A DNA stretch of 64,000 nucleotides from the NCBI GenBank assembly GCA_963693285.1, contig OY848920.1, positions 2,679,135 to 2,743,134 of the forward strand. The letters run 5' to 3'. Position 1 is the first letter of the stretch; every line of letters starts with the position of its first letter. The stretch comes from Xestospongia muta (Eukaryota; Porifera; Demospongiae; Haplosclerida; Petrosiidae). A program made the translations under genes and the position numbers. Shown one piece after another: positions 29,516 to 39,595 of this stretch. The notes beneath the pieces are model-generated. The model was not told where the DNA came from. It saw nothing but the letters and a program-made list of their open reading frames with translations, and searched no databases.

Positions 29516-29589
29516 CTAGCCATTTCACTACAGAAACTTACACGTATCCAAAAAAACCAGGAATATCTGCACTGAACATACACATAATA

Positions 29590-29900
29590 TTAATTAAGCA
29601 GCTGTTGTAACACTACAGGAAGTACATATTATGATGTAAACAGGAAAAGAAACAGTTTCCATTTTTTGATATTGAAAAGTTTTGCTTGAGCAATTTTGTA
29701 GGTAACCCAGCCCCTTTTATGCAGCTCATACTCGTTTAAACTCTCGCGCACATCCTGTACACCCTTTGTACTAATATACATGTATTTATATTTGCTTGTT
29801 GCTGTAATAATTGAGAAATGACTATGCCACATTTTTTTGTTTTTGATTGGTAAAATAAAAATAAAGCTATTATATTGCTCTCTCTTTCATGGCCAACTGA
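29590..29900 (-). pseudogene. Relic of DNRLRE gene promoter and signal-peptide exon
   Basis: On the minus strand, tacaaagggtgtacaggatg and gcgcgagagttt recall the tacc-ggatgtttgtgggcgtt upstream of the DNRLRE genes. A short frame starting METVSFPV and ending TSCSVTTAA before a stop recalls the signal peptide end SCSSVTNAQ of the 56-kb copy. Weak but ordered similarity. Confidence 0.4.
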
Positions 29901-30123
29901 ATAATTGAAGTGTAATTATAGCATGCTTTAACTTCTTTAAGTTCCAAAATTATGAGAATTTTTTACATTGGGTTTGTTATAATGCGTAAGGACCTACCAA
30001 TTTATTAATTATGTTGATCTTAAAATATTTGCTATTAATACTTCATAATACATAATGGCTACTTCAGTTAGTTAAGAACACTAAACTGCTTTCAAGAATG
30101 AATATGTACTTATGAAAGGTACG

Positions 30124-30155
<32 letters not shown>

Positions 30156-30409
30156 GTATGTATATGTATATGTAGATATATGTAGATATACATTTCCTAC
30201 AACAAGTTTAATATCCATTAAATACTCATATAATACTTTTCTGTCGTATAATATTATAACAAAACTCTGCTCATTTGTGTGCTAGTGTACGTGTGGGAAA
30301 ATCGCAAAAAAAGACCAATTTGGATATTTTGCTAGTGCACAGTTCTCAACTTTAACAACACTTTCGAACGTTTGATAACCTTTACTAACTGTTAACAGTT
30401 TTTAGGACC

Positions 30410-30594
30410 CAGCCCCTTCGTATTAAGAGATACTATACTTAATAACTTGCTGACCTCGAACCTCCCATTGGCGTTCCACAGAATCCCACATTAGGGCAGG
30501 TCTGAGGGGGAATGTCCGCATACTAACGACTTCAGTTATTAGCTCTCATATTCTACTGATCATTCCTTGACTTAAGGAGTAATACCAGGCTAAA
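30410..30594 (+). promoter_or_regulatory. Promoter region shared by the small membrane protein family
   Basis: tttttaggaccc, cccattggcgttcca, gaatcccac, acttcagttattagctct and ccttgacttaaggagtaata recur in the same order at 36020-36218 and 63612-63780. Holds an inverted CCAAT box (ATTGG). Confidence 0.6.
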
Positions 30595-31083
30595 ATGAGA
30601 TCATTGCCACTTCTTTTGATTATATTCATTATTCTGTTTTCATTTGCTGCAGGAGATGATGGACGAGGTATGTTATTGTTTTATCTGTCATTAATTAAAG
30701 CTGTACAATTATATTGTGGGTTATATTCATTACTCTGCTTTCATTTGCTGCAGGAGATGATGGACCAGGTATGTTATTTTTTATCTGTCATTGAAGCTGT
30801 ATATATAATTATTGTAAGTAAATATCATTGAGTCATAAGTAAGCTACTTGGTAAATTTGAATTCAACATATACATACCAGCTACGATTAGTTTTAGGTTT
30901 ATAGCTAGATTCAATTTTTTAAAAATTATTGCAGTTATCCATTTTGTTTGCTTGTTTCCCACAGATAAGGGTGAAATAGTTGCATCAATTCTTGTTCCAA
31001 TTGGATTTGTAGCATTTGTGTGCTGTATTGGATATTGTTTCTGCAAGTCATGTTATGATACTTGCTGTCGAGATTGCAATTGA
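30595..31083 (+). CDS. Small secreted-pathway single-pass protein with Cys-rich tail (copy A)
   Basis: Exons 30595-30667 and 30965-31083, phase 1, give 63 residues. Signal peptide (MRSLPLLLIIFIILFSF), a very short acidic ectodomain (GDDGRGDKGE), a TM segment (IVASILVPIGFVAFV), and a tail with CCIGYCFCKSCYDTCCRDCN. An optional in-phase 15-bp exon (30754-30768) would insert GDDGP. AATAAA at 31083-31088 overlaps the stop. No known family recognised; clustered Cys next to a TM suggests palmitoylation or metal binding, which is inference. Copy B (36219-36618) has the same layout and length; copy C at 63781 is broken. Confidence 0.65.
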
Positions 31084-31529
31084 ATAAAAGCATGGAGTCT
31101 GTTAAATTGTTAATACTGACTTACTAACTATTTCAAACGCGATTGCATTCACTTCTTTCAATTGTAAATAATACTATTTGAGAATCGAAAACAAATACAT
31201 TTATAAGTATACATGTAGACTTATAAGTATATGACACCTATTCTTTGTGAACTGTTTTGAGAAGAAGCTGTACAAAGACAACCTATGTATAAACTAAAAA
31301 CCAGTAGGAGGGAGATATGGCATTCCATTGTACTTTAAGAAAGAGAAAATGACAGCCCTTGTGTCAACTAGGAGGGAATACCATGGAGATATTGCAAGAT
31401 TGGGTGTACATTACAGAAATCTGAATTTCAAGATTCCATTCCTTTTCAAACAATCTTAGGTTCTTTAATTATACAAATCACAAAGTGAAAATTTAAGATG
31501 CCCTAACTGTGAATAACACTAAAGATTAA

Positions 31530-31800
31530 ACCTATATCTGATCCAATCCAAGCAATATCTATTAATAATAATTAAATGAAAATACTTCCTGATATATTAA
31601 TAAACTGCCAGTTAATATAGCTTCATTTTATTACCAAAACTTAACAATGTAATGACTACTTAATCATCATCTAAACCAATGTATTATATACCCAGTTATC
31701 TACTTTACTAATTGTACTACCTACACTATAAAAGCTATTACTACACTAGTTAATATGTTATATTATTTAACCTGTATAAAAAAGACACTCAATAATTTTC
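31530..31800 (+). pseudogene. Second relic of the adhesion GPCR (GAIN part)
   Basis: ccaatccaagcaatatctat, cttcctgatatatt, agcttcattttattaccaaa, tactaattgtac and ctacactagttaatatg follow 4235-4455 of exon 9. Frame destroyed. Confidence 0.75.
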
Positions 31801-32100
31801 AAGAAATGTATTCTTCTCCCTGTCCCTGTTCTAGCTTTTTCTGATCATTATCTTTTCCAAAGTGGATCTATTCAAGAGTCATCCCTTATGTATTTAGGAA
31901 TTTGCTTACAAGCTTAAACGAGCATGTGTCAGATATAATGCACTCTACACAGATTCTCGCTCACTGTAAAGGCTCCCCAGAAAGGAAGTGACATCTACCT
32001 AAGAGAGAGATGGCGGCAATATTCAAACCTAGATGTCGTTCTAGATAGTAGCCATACCAATCTGAACAACCCACGCAAAACATCTATAACAGTTGTAATA

Positions 32101-32439
32101 GTTAGCTCTAGGTAACAAACATCTCAATTACAAGGTTGATATTTTGATATGTGTAAGTGCGTAGGTTTCTGTTGCAAAATGGCGAGGAGTAGAAAACATG
32201 TAAGACTTTCTCTTGTTATCGACTTTGATGGTCTAGAGGGGAAGAGTGTCTTCAAGAGAAGGTTGGACCATGTTAGAAAAGTTTTAATTCCTGCTAGGCA
32301 ATCTGATTTAGACAACTATGATCTTATGTCAGCCATCTTTGATTCTGCCATGTATAAGTGCAGTACTGCAATAAAAGTTGTTATCTATTATTATCAACCT
32401 TGTAATTGAGATAACATGTGTTTGTTACCTAGAGCTAAC
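32101..32439 (+). mobile_element. Short element with inverted arms around a small ORF
   Basis: Left arm gttagctctaggtaacaaac then atctcaattacaaggttgat (32101-32140) is inverted at 32392-32439 with a small insertion. The segment 31913-32095 outside the left arm is the direct repeat shared with 28965-29160. Confidence 0.65.
32179..32409 (+). CDS. Small ORF of the inverted-arm element, function unknown
   Basis: 76 residues, MARSRKHVRLSLVIDFDGLE then GKSVFKRRLDHVRKVLIPA, with LDNYDLMSAIFD near the end. The inverted homologue at 29 kb keeps RLSLVIDFD and (in another frame) LMSAIFD, which indicates former selection on the protein. An ATG 30 bp upstream (32149) is possible but the homologue has a stop there. 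Probably element-encoded; not recognised. Confidence 0.4.
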   Translation: MARSRKHVRLSLVIDFDGLEGKSVFKRRLDHVRKVLIPARQSDLDNYDLMSAIFDSAMYKCSTAIKVVIYYYQPCN

Positions 32440-32454
32440 CATCATAACAATAAA

Positions 32455-32485
32455 TTATTTATAACACTCTTAAGTATGTTGTGCA

Positions 32486-32550
<65 letters not shown>

Positions 32551-32790
32551 TTATTTGTTTGTTTATAGTGCTTGTAAAAAGTTAATCTGAAACTTTTGAA
32601 GCATAAGTTTATTTTTACAATTTTACAGATAGATTTCTTTCCACACTAATGTTTGATACCTTTACAAAGATATAAATCTTAATTGCTTAAAAAGTGGGAA
32701 AGTCTCCATCATGATTATGAATTATTCAATAACAACAATTATTGTAGTGACATAACTAATTTTGGTTGTGATTCTATTCTCAAATCAGTA
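32455..32790. repeat. Dispersed repeat shared with 35150-35430, carrying an SMB relic
   Basis: aataaattatttataacact, tttatagtgcttgtaaaaa, acttttgaagcata and tataaatcttaattg occur in both. 32722-32786 in addition resembles the end of the last SMB exon (attattgtagtgacataact, ttggttgtgattctatt). Both copies hold CATA/TA microsatellites (32493-32545, 35185-35250). Confidence 0.65.
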
Positions 32791-33795
32791 GCTTGTTCAA
32801 TATTTTAGGGAATAGTCCTTAGCTGTTGATAATGTCAATATTGTTTGTTACTATAACCAAGAAGCTACAAGTATAGTCCCTAGTAATAAACATCACAGTG
32901 GATATGTCAGGGTCAGATGCTAATTTTATTCATTAATGAGTCAATCTGAATAGTACCCTCCTTTAACTATTGACATTCACCATTACCAAAGAATTCAACA
33001 TCTCTATTGGCATTCTAGATTAGCCCCACGAGTCATTATTTATATGACTCTAATTAATTAATGATGCCATTTATATTATAGCTGTTTCACATTCATTATA
33101 TCCTACTACTGTTTTAATCACAGAAATTTGTCTCTTTCAGTCTTATTTTTGATGCATATATATATAATACTGTCTACTATGATTGCATATAGTTAGTGTG
33201 ATAGTGAAACGTAGATACCTTAGATATCTTTGAACTTGGATAAATTTTTGGACATTTTTATGGGCTCTACCACTCAATTTCCTAACATTACATCATAACA
33301 TTATAACATTATAATTATAATTGTATTATAACATTTTAATGCAAGTTGCATTATAACAAGTGTTTCCTGGAAACAAGGAATTTGAGCTCTCAGTATATAA
33401 TAGAATTCAATGATTAAATGGATTTTTATAGAGACCACATAATACTATACACACATTTAATTATACATTTAATTATTAATTTAATTTATTTATATATATT
33501 GTCTTTAATGCAGCAAAACATAAATGGCTGTTAACTATTAAGACTCTTGGTCAGGTTCTGTGAGTGCCTAGCAACAGCTAGAGGTAATTATCTAATCTTC
33601 AGGAAACACCATTCTCCCCTAAAGTGGTATCTGATCATTATGAGAAAAACAAGTCAGATAATCTTAAAATGTAAACAACATTCTGAAATATCTCATATTG
33701 GTGAAAAGGTATATATAACATTAACAAAATATCATGTATGTTACAAGTCTAATTTAGCACTTCAGTGACTGGTGTTTCCAGAAGATTAAATAATG

Positions 33796-33943
33796 CTAGC
33801 TTTTCTTCTGCTCTTTTGTAAACTCATCATCCAATTTTTCTCCAAACCATATGATGTGAGGACAAAGAAGAGAATGACATTTCTTACATTGAGGCAACTC
33901 TTCTATTGGAATTTGAGCATCAACAGCATCAACATCTGGAGCA
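33796..33943 (-). pseudogene. Orphan sirtuin (SIRT5-like) exon fragment
   Basis: Begins after a splice acceptor (ttgcttag, 33944-33951) and reads APDVDAVDAQIPIEELPQC then KKCHSLLCPHIIWFGEKLDD, ending at TAG. This fits the segment of class III sirtuins around the second zinc Cys pair and the HVVWFGE strand. No NAD-binding start (GAGxS) or remaining exons are visible on either side, so the catalytic domain is absent. May be a remnant, or one exon of a gene with undetected long introns. Confidence 0.6.
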
Positions 33944-34284
33944 CTAAGCAATAACAAAAACTGTTAGAATTCTTCATTATAAATGTAATAAAGTCTCATG
34001 TTATACAAATAAGCTATCTTATACCATCTATCATCCAAAAGATTCTGACAAACAAAAAAGTAATTCAATACATTGTGTCACAATGTGTTTTGGTGCAGCT
34101 CAATACTTCCAATATTGAAGACTGAGATTATAGTACTTTTAAGCCATTGAGCGATATGGGTACACTTCCAGTTGCAGCAATTGCTCTAAAAAAGAGCTCT
34201 TTTGGTTGCTATGTTCTTCCATGGTTAATTCAAGTTTTTTTTAAAAGCCTTTTTTTATTAAAAGTATCTAATTTATGTTTATAT

Positions 34285-34580
34285 TTTTTCATTAATGACC
34301 ACAAACAGTGTTAATTATATGAATGTACTGAAAATAGATATGAAATATACATAACTCACAATTCATACCGTGAACTCTTTGAAATTATATTTCCTTCAAA
34401 GTATATAGGCAACTTTCAAGCTGTAACTACTTGATTTTCGAATTGGTGAATTTGGTTCTTTGTTAATTTAGTTGAAGAATAGCAATTGTTGTGGTTGTAG
34501 GTGTGGCTTCAAGAATTTACAACAGAGTGCTTGAGTGCATGTGTCTTTGAAGGTGAGAGATTGCTATGCAACATAAAAAG
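34285..34580. repeat. Dispersed repeat copy, empty at the transposon site
   Basis: cattaatgaccac, gaatgtactgaaaataga, aactcacaattcata, ccttcaaagtat and gttgtaggtgtgg also occur at 39035-39240, 50095-50318 plus 52335-52390, and inverted at 43840-43950. Here the text runs straight through the position (34516-34523) that holds the TTAA element at 50 kb. Confidence 0.75.
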
Positions 34581-34602
34581 AATGAATAAAATTGTTTGCT
34601 TT

Positions 34603-34660
34603 ATCATTTGGAGCTCTCACTACAATTGTAGTCATGTTTCTCCTAAGACTTTCAGCTTTA
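34603..34660 (+). pseudogene. Relic of DNRLRE signal-peptide exon
   Basis: tcatttggagctctcactac then aattgtagtcatgtttct and cctaagact match 56537-56585 almost base for base. The match fades afterwards. Confidence 0.65.
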
Positions 34661-34739
34661 ATTGTGTAAAAGCCTTTAACTACTTCTGCCAGCTCTCCTA
34701 CCATACTATAAATGACAATGTTTGAGTGCTTATATACAG

Positions 34740-36015
34740 GGTTGTAAAAGATATGGTAGAGACTGTGTGAAAAGTATTTATCAAGTCAATGTTAGCATTT
34801 TTAATATTGTATTATTATAATTAATAATAAATTTTTTCAGCAATTAAAAAAACAAATTAAATATAAATGATATGAGATATACTGAGAATTTGTAAATAAT
34901 TGCTAAAATCTGAAACTAAGGTAAATGATTAATTGAGTAGTTCCTGAAGTTATTGCTTGATTGTAGGAGAGGAATTAATCCCTTAACCTTTAGAGGACCA
35001 CTGTAATGAATTCGTGACACAGCCACCTTCATTAGAAAATGCTGTATACATGCAAGAGAGGAAGAGAGTGAAAAAAGAGAGAAGAACGATTAGAAGTAAT
35101 AATTTTGCTAGTCAGAATACTAATAATGATATTTTTAAAAATTATGTAAGAATAAATTATTTATAACACTCTTAAGTAAGTTGTGTATATACATGCATAC
35201 ATACATATATATATATATATATATAATTATTATATATATATATATATATATGTTTATAGTGCTTGTAAAAAATTAATATGAAACTTTTGAAGCATACATT
35301 TATTTCTAGAACTTATGGATAGGTTTCTTTCTACACTAATGTTTCATACCTTCACAAGGATATAAATCTTAATTGGTTAAAAATACGAAAGCCGCCATCT
35401 TGATAATGAATTATTCATCATCAAGATTGTGACTTTCTTAATCCTAGATATTGTTGATGGGATTTTGCATTCTTTGGGTAATGTAGCAAGCTGTTGGCTT
35501 GTTCAGGAATGAAAAAATCATTAGTTAGTACTCTCATAGACACATTTTCTTGTATAAATTGTACAACACATAATAATAATAGTGATTCAATAAGTAATAT
35601 TTATAACATTGTAAAAGTGTCAAATATTAGGGAGAATGAAATCTATCTGTAAATTGTAGAAATTGACTTCATCTTTAATTTAAAAATTTCAGCCCTCTAG
35701 CATCTTTAATAATATTAATTGATGTCTCCAAAGTATATAAATATTAAGCAATCAAATTAAATTTCTTCAAAGGACTTGGTTTAAAAGTTATATGAAAAAT
35801 GATTAATCATTACACCAAATATCTTCACATGATTGTATAAAAAAAGCTTTAAAAATTATAAAATTTCTACCTTAAACTCTAACAACAATTTCTAACATAT
35901 GATAACCCCTACTAACTGTTGAAAGACTTGATAATATAACATAACCTCTTAATTAGGCCTATAAGCTAATTTTTACAGTTTTTTGAAACCATTGAGGGGT
36001 AATAAACTCAATGCT
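34740..36015. other. Intergenic; repeat at 35150-35430, no gene
   Basis: AT-rich. Apart from the repeat copy shared with 32455-32790 I see no coding or RNA feature. Confidence 0.45.
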
Positions 36016-36071
36016 GCAGCCATTTTTAGGACTTATCACCTTCATATTATGTGATACTGTGCTATAATACG

Positions 36072-36094
36072 ATGACGTCGCACCGCCCAATTGG
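36072..36094 (+). promoter_or_regulatory. CRE-like and CCAATTGG sites upstream of copy B
   Basis: ATGACGTCG (36072-36080) and CCAATTGG (36087-36094), about 130 bp before the ATG. The same two elements, in the opposite order, form the DNRLRE gene promoters. Confidence 0.5.
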
Positions 36095-36218
36095 CGTTTC
36101 ATTGAATCCCACGTAATTGCAGAACTGAGGGGTGAATACCTGCATATTAAAGACTTCAGTTATTAGCTCTCCGCCTTTACTGATCTTTCTTTGCCTTAAG
36201 GAGCTATACTGGACAAAT

Positions 36219-36618
36219 ATGAGACCACTGTTAGTGATTTTGTTTGCATTTCTTACTCTCTTTTCATTCATCAAAGGAGATGATCCAGAAACAGATGATG
36301 AATCAGGTATGCTATTGTTTTATTTATCATTGAAGCTGTACATTTATATTGTGGATACAATAATTATACAACTAAATATTATCAACTCATAGGTAACCTT
36401 ATTAAAATTTTATTTTTACATATAAATAGTAACTGCATGTGATTAGCTTTGATATATTGCTAGATTTAACATACCAATTATTGTAGACATGTGTTTTGTT
36501 TACATTTTCCACAGATGATAGTGGTGTGATTGTAGCAATTTTAATTCCATGTGCAGTTGTAGGGTTTTATTGCAAACTTATATGTTGTTATTGTTTATGC
36601 AAGACACGTAGTTGCTGA
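36219..36618 (+). CDS. Small secreted-pathway single-pass protein with Cys-rich tail (copy B)
   Basis: Exons 36219-36306 and 36515-36618, phase 1, total 192 nt and 63 residues, exactly as copy A. Signal peptide (MRPLLVILFAFLTLFSFIKG), acidic ectodomain (DDPETDDESGDDSG), TM (VIVAILIPCAVVGFY), and tail CKLICCYCLCKTRSC. The ectodomain is longer and the tail shorter than in copy A, so the two halves diverge separately. Upstream 200 bp is homologous to that of copies A and C. Confidence 0.65.
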
Positions 36619-36989
36619 ATTTAAAAAAAAGCAAGAAGGCTATATAATCGTTAAAGTTGATAAACTGTAGTTACTATATAGACTAACTTTTGCAAATAAT
36701 TAAATACAATTGGATTTACTTTTTTCTATACAATCTACATGTAATTAATATGTGACATTTCAACCATTTTTTTCATACAATAAAACTTCAATGTCATTGT
36801 TACAATAATTATTGTGTAATTATTATAAGCATTGTAAGAGATTATTATATATCTAGATTTGTTACATGATAACAGCAGTGTTTGGCATTGATTGTATGTA
36901 TCATTTATCATTACAAGTTGACTCTTCATGTTTTACAAAAGCATAAAGCTGAAAACTAATGTCACAGTAAACTGTAGTGAATAATCATA

Positions 36990-37380
36990 ACAGCCAAGAC
37001 ACCCATTCTTTGTGACCTGTTTTAAAATTATAAGTAGTGCAAAGACAATATAGTTTTTTTTAGCTTGAAAGGAATTGAAAGTCCTTGTGTAAACTAGGAG
37101 GGAATGTTGATATCACAGAAAATAGCAAAAGTGGGTGTAGATTACAGACAAATGAAATTCAATATCTGTTCCAATAACACTGACCAGTCCTTAAAGACAA
37201 TATATGTATACACTAAAAGGCATTAGAAGAACGATATGGTCTTCTTTCTTAGCTTATAAGGAATTGAAAATTTTTGTGTAAACTAGGAGGGAATATTGAT
37301 ATCACAGAAAAGGTTGAAGTGGGTGTAGGTTGCAGACAACTGAACTTCAATACCTGTCTCAATAACACTGACCATTCCTC
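36990..37380. repeat. Tandem pair of the 3'-flank repeat
   Basis: aaactaggagggaatgttga then tatcacagaaaa, gtgggtgtag and caataacactgacca occur twice (about 37090-37200 and 37275-37370). Related to 27240 and 31260-31450. Confidence 0.7.
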
Positions 37381-37389
37381 TCCACATAG

Positions 37390-38800
37390 AATTAATAAGG
37401 TTCCAATCCATAGTTACTTAATGTACAGTTGACTTTGAAACTACAAGGTGATGGTCCAGCCCTCAATGTTAAATCTAAACTTACCAATCTACTGTCAGTT
37501 GAAAGACAGTACTTCTATCAAAAACAAGAAAAGGGTTCAACCTCACCCTATTTTATCCAACTGTCTTGTGGATGAGAAATTTCTAAAACTAAAAAATGAA
37601 TAGAGCTTACTCTGTTTCCATTCTCCAAAATTTACAGATCTACCAGGTGCAAGCCATTTATTTCCCTTAGATAAGACGACCAGCAGTGACTCCTTCTTCT
37701 ATTGACCCTCATAATAACTGCAAGAGATATTAGAAGGGACTTCTTTGGACTTGCAGACAGACTTTAAACTGACTCCCTCGATATTTTCTGAGATTCCTCT
37801 AGTGGACATGGAGAAATTCATTGACTTGTCTTTTTAAAATTTGTCTTTGAATTAATATTTGTACATGCTAGTAAAAGGATATCCCAAGCCTGATATCCTA
37901 GCCTTTGTTAACTAAGGTATCAAATGATGGTATAAAGAAAAGCACTAAGTGCAGAATCTCACCACAGATGTAGCTAAATTACAACAATATTAATTTGTCA
38001 TACTGCCACTGAGAATTTGTTGATTATAATGATAATGCTATATATTGAAAACATAGGCATGTCAACTTTTGACCATAATGCATGGGTGTGATATCAACAA
38101 AGTAGTGACAGCCTTGAAGGTTATTTTTTGCTAAGTTATACGTTTTATAGACCTATATATTGCACATACTTATATACCAACAAACCCATACAAAACAGGA
38201 AAGTTATTACAGTACATTAGGATACAGTGGACAAGAGGGTTACATTATGACACCTAGTAGAGAAAGTTACATTTGGACACATGTATGGTAAACAGGAAAG
38301 CTATAAGGACACCTTAAACAGGAGAATTATATTGACCACAATAGACAGGAAGTAGACTATAGTAGACGGAAGATCATAATAGAGTTATGATTGACTATTC
38401 CAGGTTAGGTAGTCTACACAATCTATGATAAACTGTTTCATCCAGGATTGATTTCTCAGTTTATAATAAGTCTAGTTTAGAAAATAGATATCATTTCTAA
38501 CCCAATTATAATGTGTTAATATGTGACAAAACTACTACTATGCACATGTAATTAAATGCTCACTTATTAAAATTAAGTATATGCATAATATATGGATTCT
38601 TATTAGTGGCAAAAAATTCAATCAATTAGGTTACAGGAGTGCTAGGAATAGCAACTAGTACTCTTTAATACAATACACATATCACTAAAGGAAATAATAC
38701 GTGGAACAGTTGAACACATGAAGAGAAGCTAACATAAACATATAAGTATTGTAATCTGAGAACAATAAGAAACAAAAATAACTGAAGAATACAGGTAAGA
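37390..38800. other. Intergenic, no gene seen
   Basis: Somewhat less AT-rich than its surroundings (37400-37830) but no readable exon found in six frames by eye. Confidence 0.4.
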
Positions 38801-38819
38801 ACAATGAAATAACTATATC

Positions 38820-39260
38820 ACTGCCTACATGTACGTCTATCAATTAATTAATTAATTAATTAATTAATTAATAGTTTCTATCAATCTTACCACAATGTCA
38901 TATGGTAATGTATTTATTATAATTATAGTGATAGAGGGAGGTGATTTGGATCACAGAAAGGATCTTGTTAGCTGTTAGTCTTTGAATGATAGGAAAAGCC
39001 CTTTCATTAAAGGACCAATGATGTTTACATTTTGACATTAATGACCACTAACAGTTTTAACTATATGAATGTACTGTAAATAGATATAAAATATATGTAT
39101 AACTCACAATTCATACTGTGAATTATTTGAAACCATATTTCCTTCAAAGTAATTAACCAACTTTCAAGTTGCAACTACTCATCAATTCTGGAATTGATGC
39201 GTACTTGAAGCATAGCAATTGAGAGTGGTTGTAGGTGTGGTATATTAAGATATTTGTGTG
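38820..39260. repeat. Dispersed repeat, 49890-50318 homologue, with (TTAA)n tract
   Basis: ctgcctacatgtacgtctat then a (taat)n run, gttagctgttagtctttgaa and aatgaccactaacag match 49890-50318. A further short piece is at 59790-59830. Confidence 0.7.
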
Positions 39261-39528
39261 ATCATGAACTTAACTTCAGTTAACTTCCTCACATATGTAG
39301 TAAAATAGTTCATTCCATTATAAAAGTAATCATAGCACTTCCTTTTAAGGTAATGTTCCTGTTAACAATGACAATTGTGTGACCATTAATTTACCAAATA
39401 ACTTCCCCATGCACATAGTAAAATAGCTCATTCCATAGTAAGAGTAATCATACGACTTTCTTTTAATGTATGTACAGTAACACATCAGTATTAACTAACA
39501 CTATTGTATATAGAACTAGTTTAGGCAA

Positions 39529-39535
39529 TATATAG
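39529..39535 (+). promoter_or_regulatory. TATA box of fibrinogen-like gene 1
   Basis: TATATAG inside ttaggcaatatatagtgc, 61-67 bp before the ATG. The same sequence lies at 45427, 47427 and 52957 before genes 2-4, always 64-70 bp from the start, and is mutated (TGTATAG, 62729) in the dead copy 6. Confidence 0.65.
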
Positions 39536-39595
39536 TGCACTTTTAAGTATAACCTATATTAGCAAACTCTGGTTTTAACATTGATATCACTAATT

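Noticed and set aside
32124..32315. Minus-strand 63-codon frame opposite the small ORF at 32 kb
   Set aside because: The plus-strand protein is conserved with the 29-kb copy; the antisense is a shadow.
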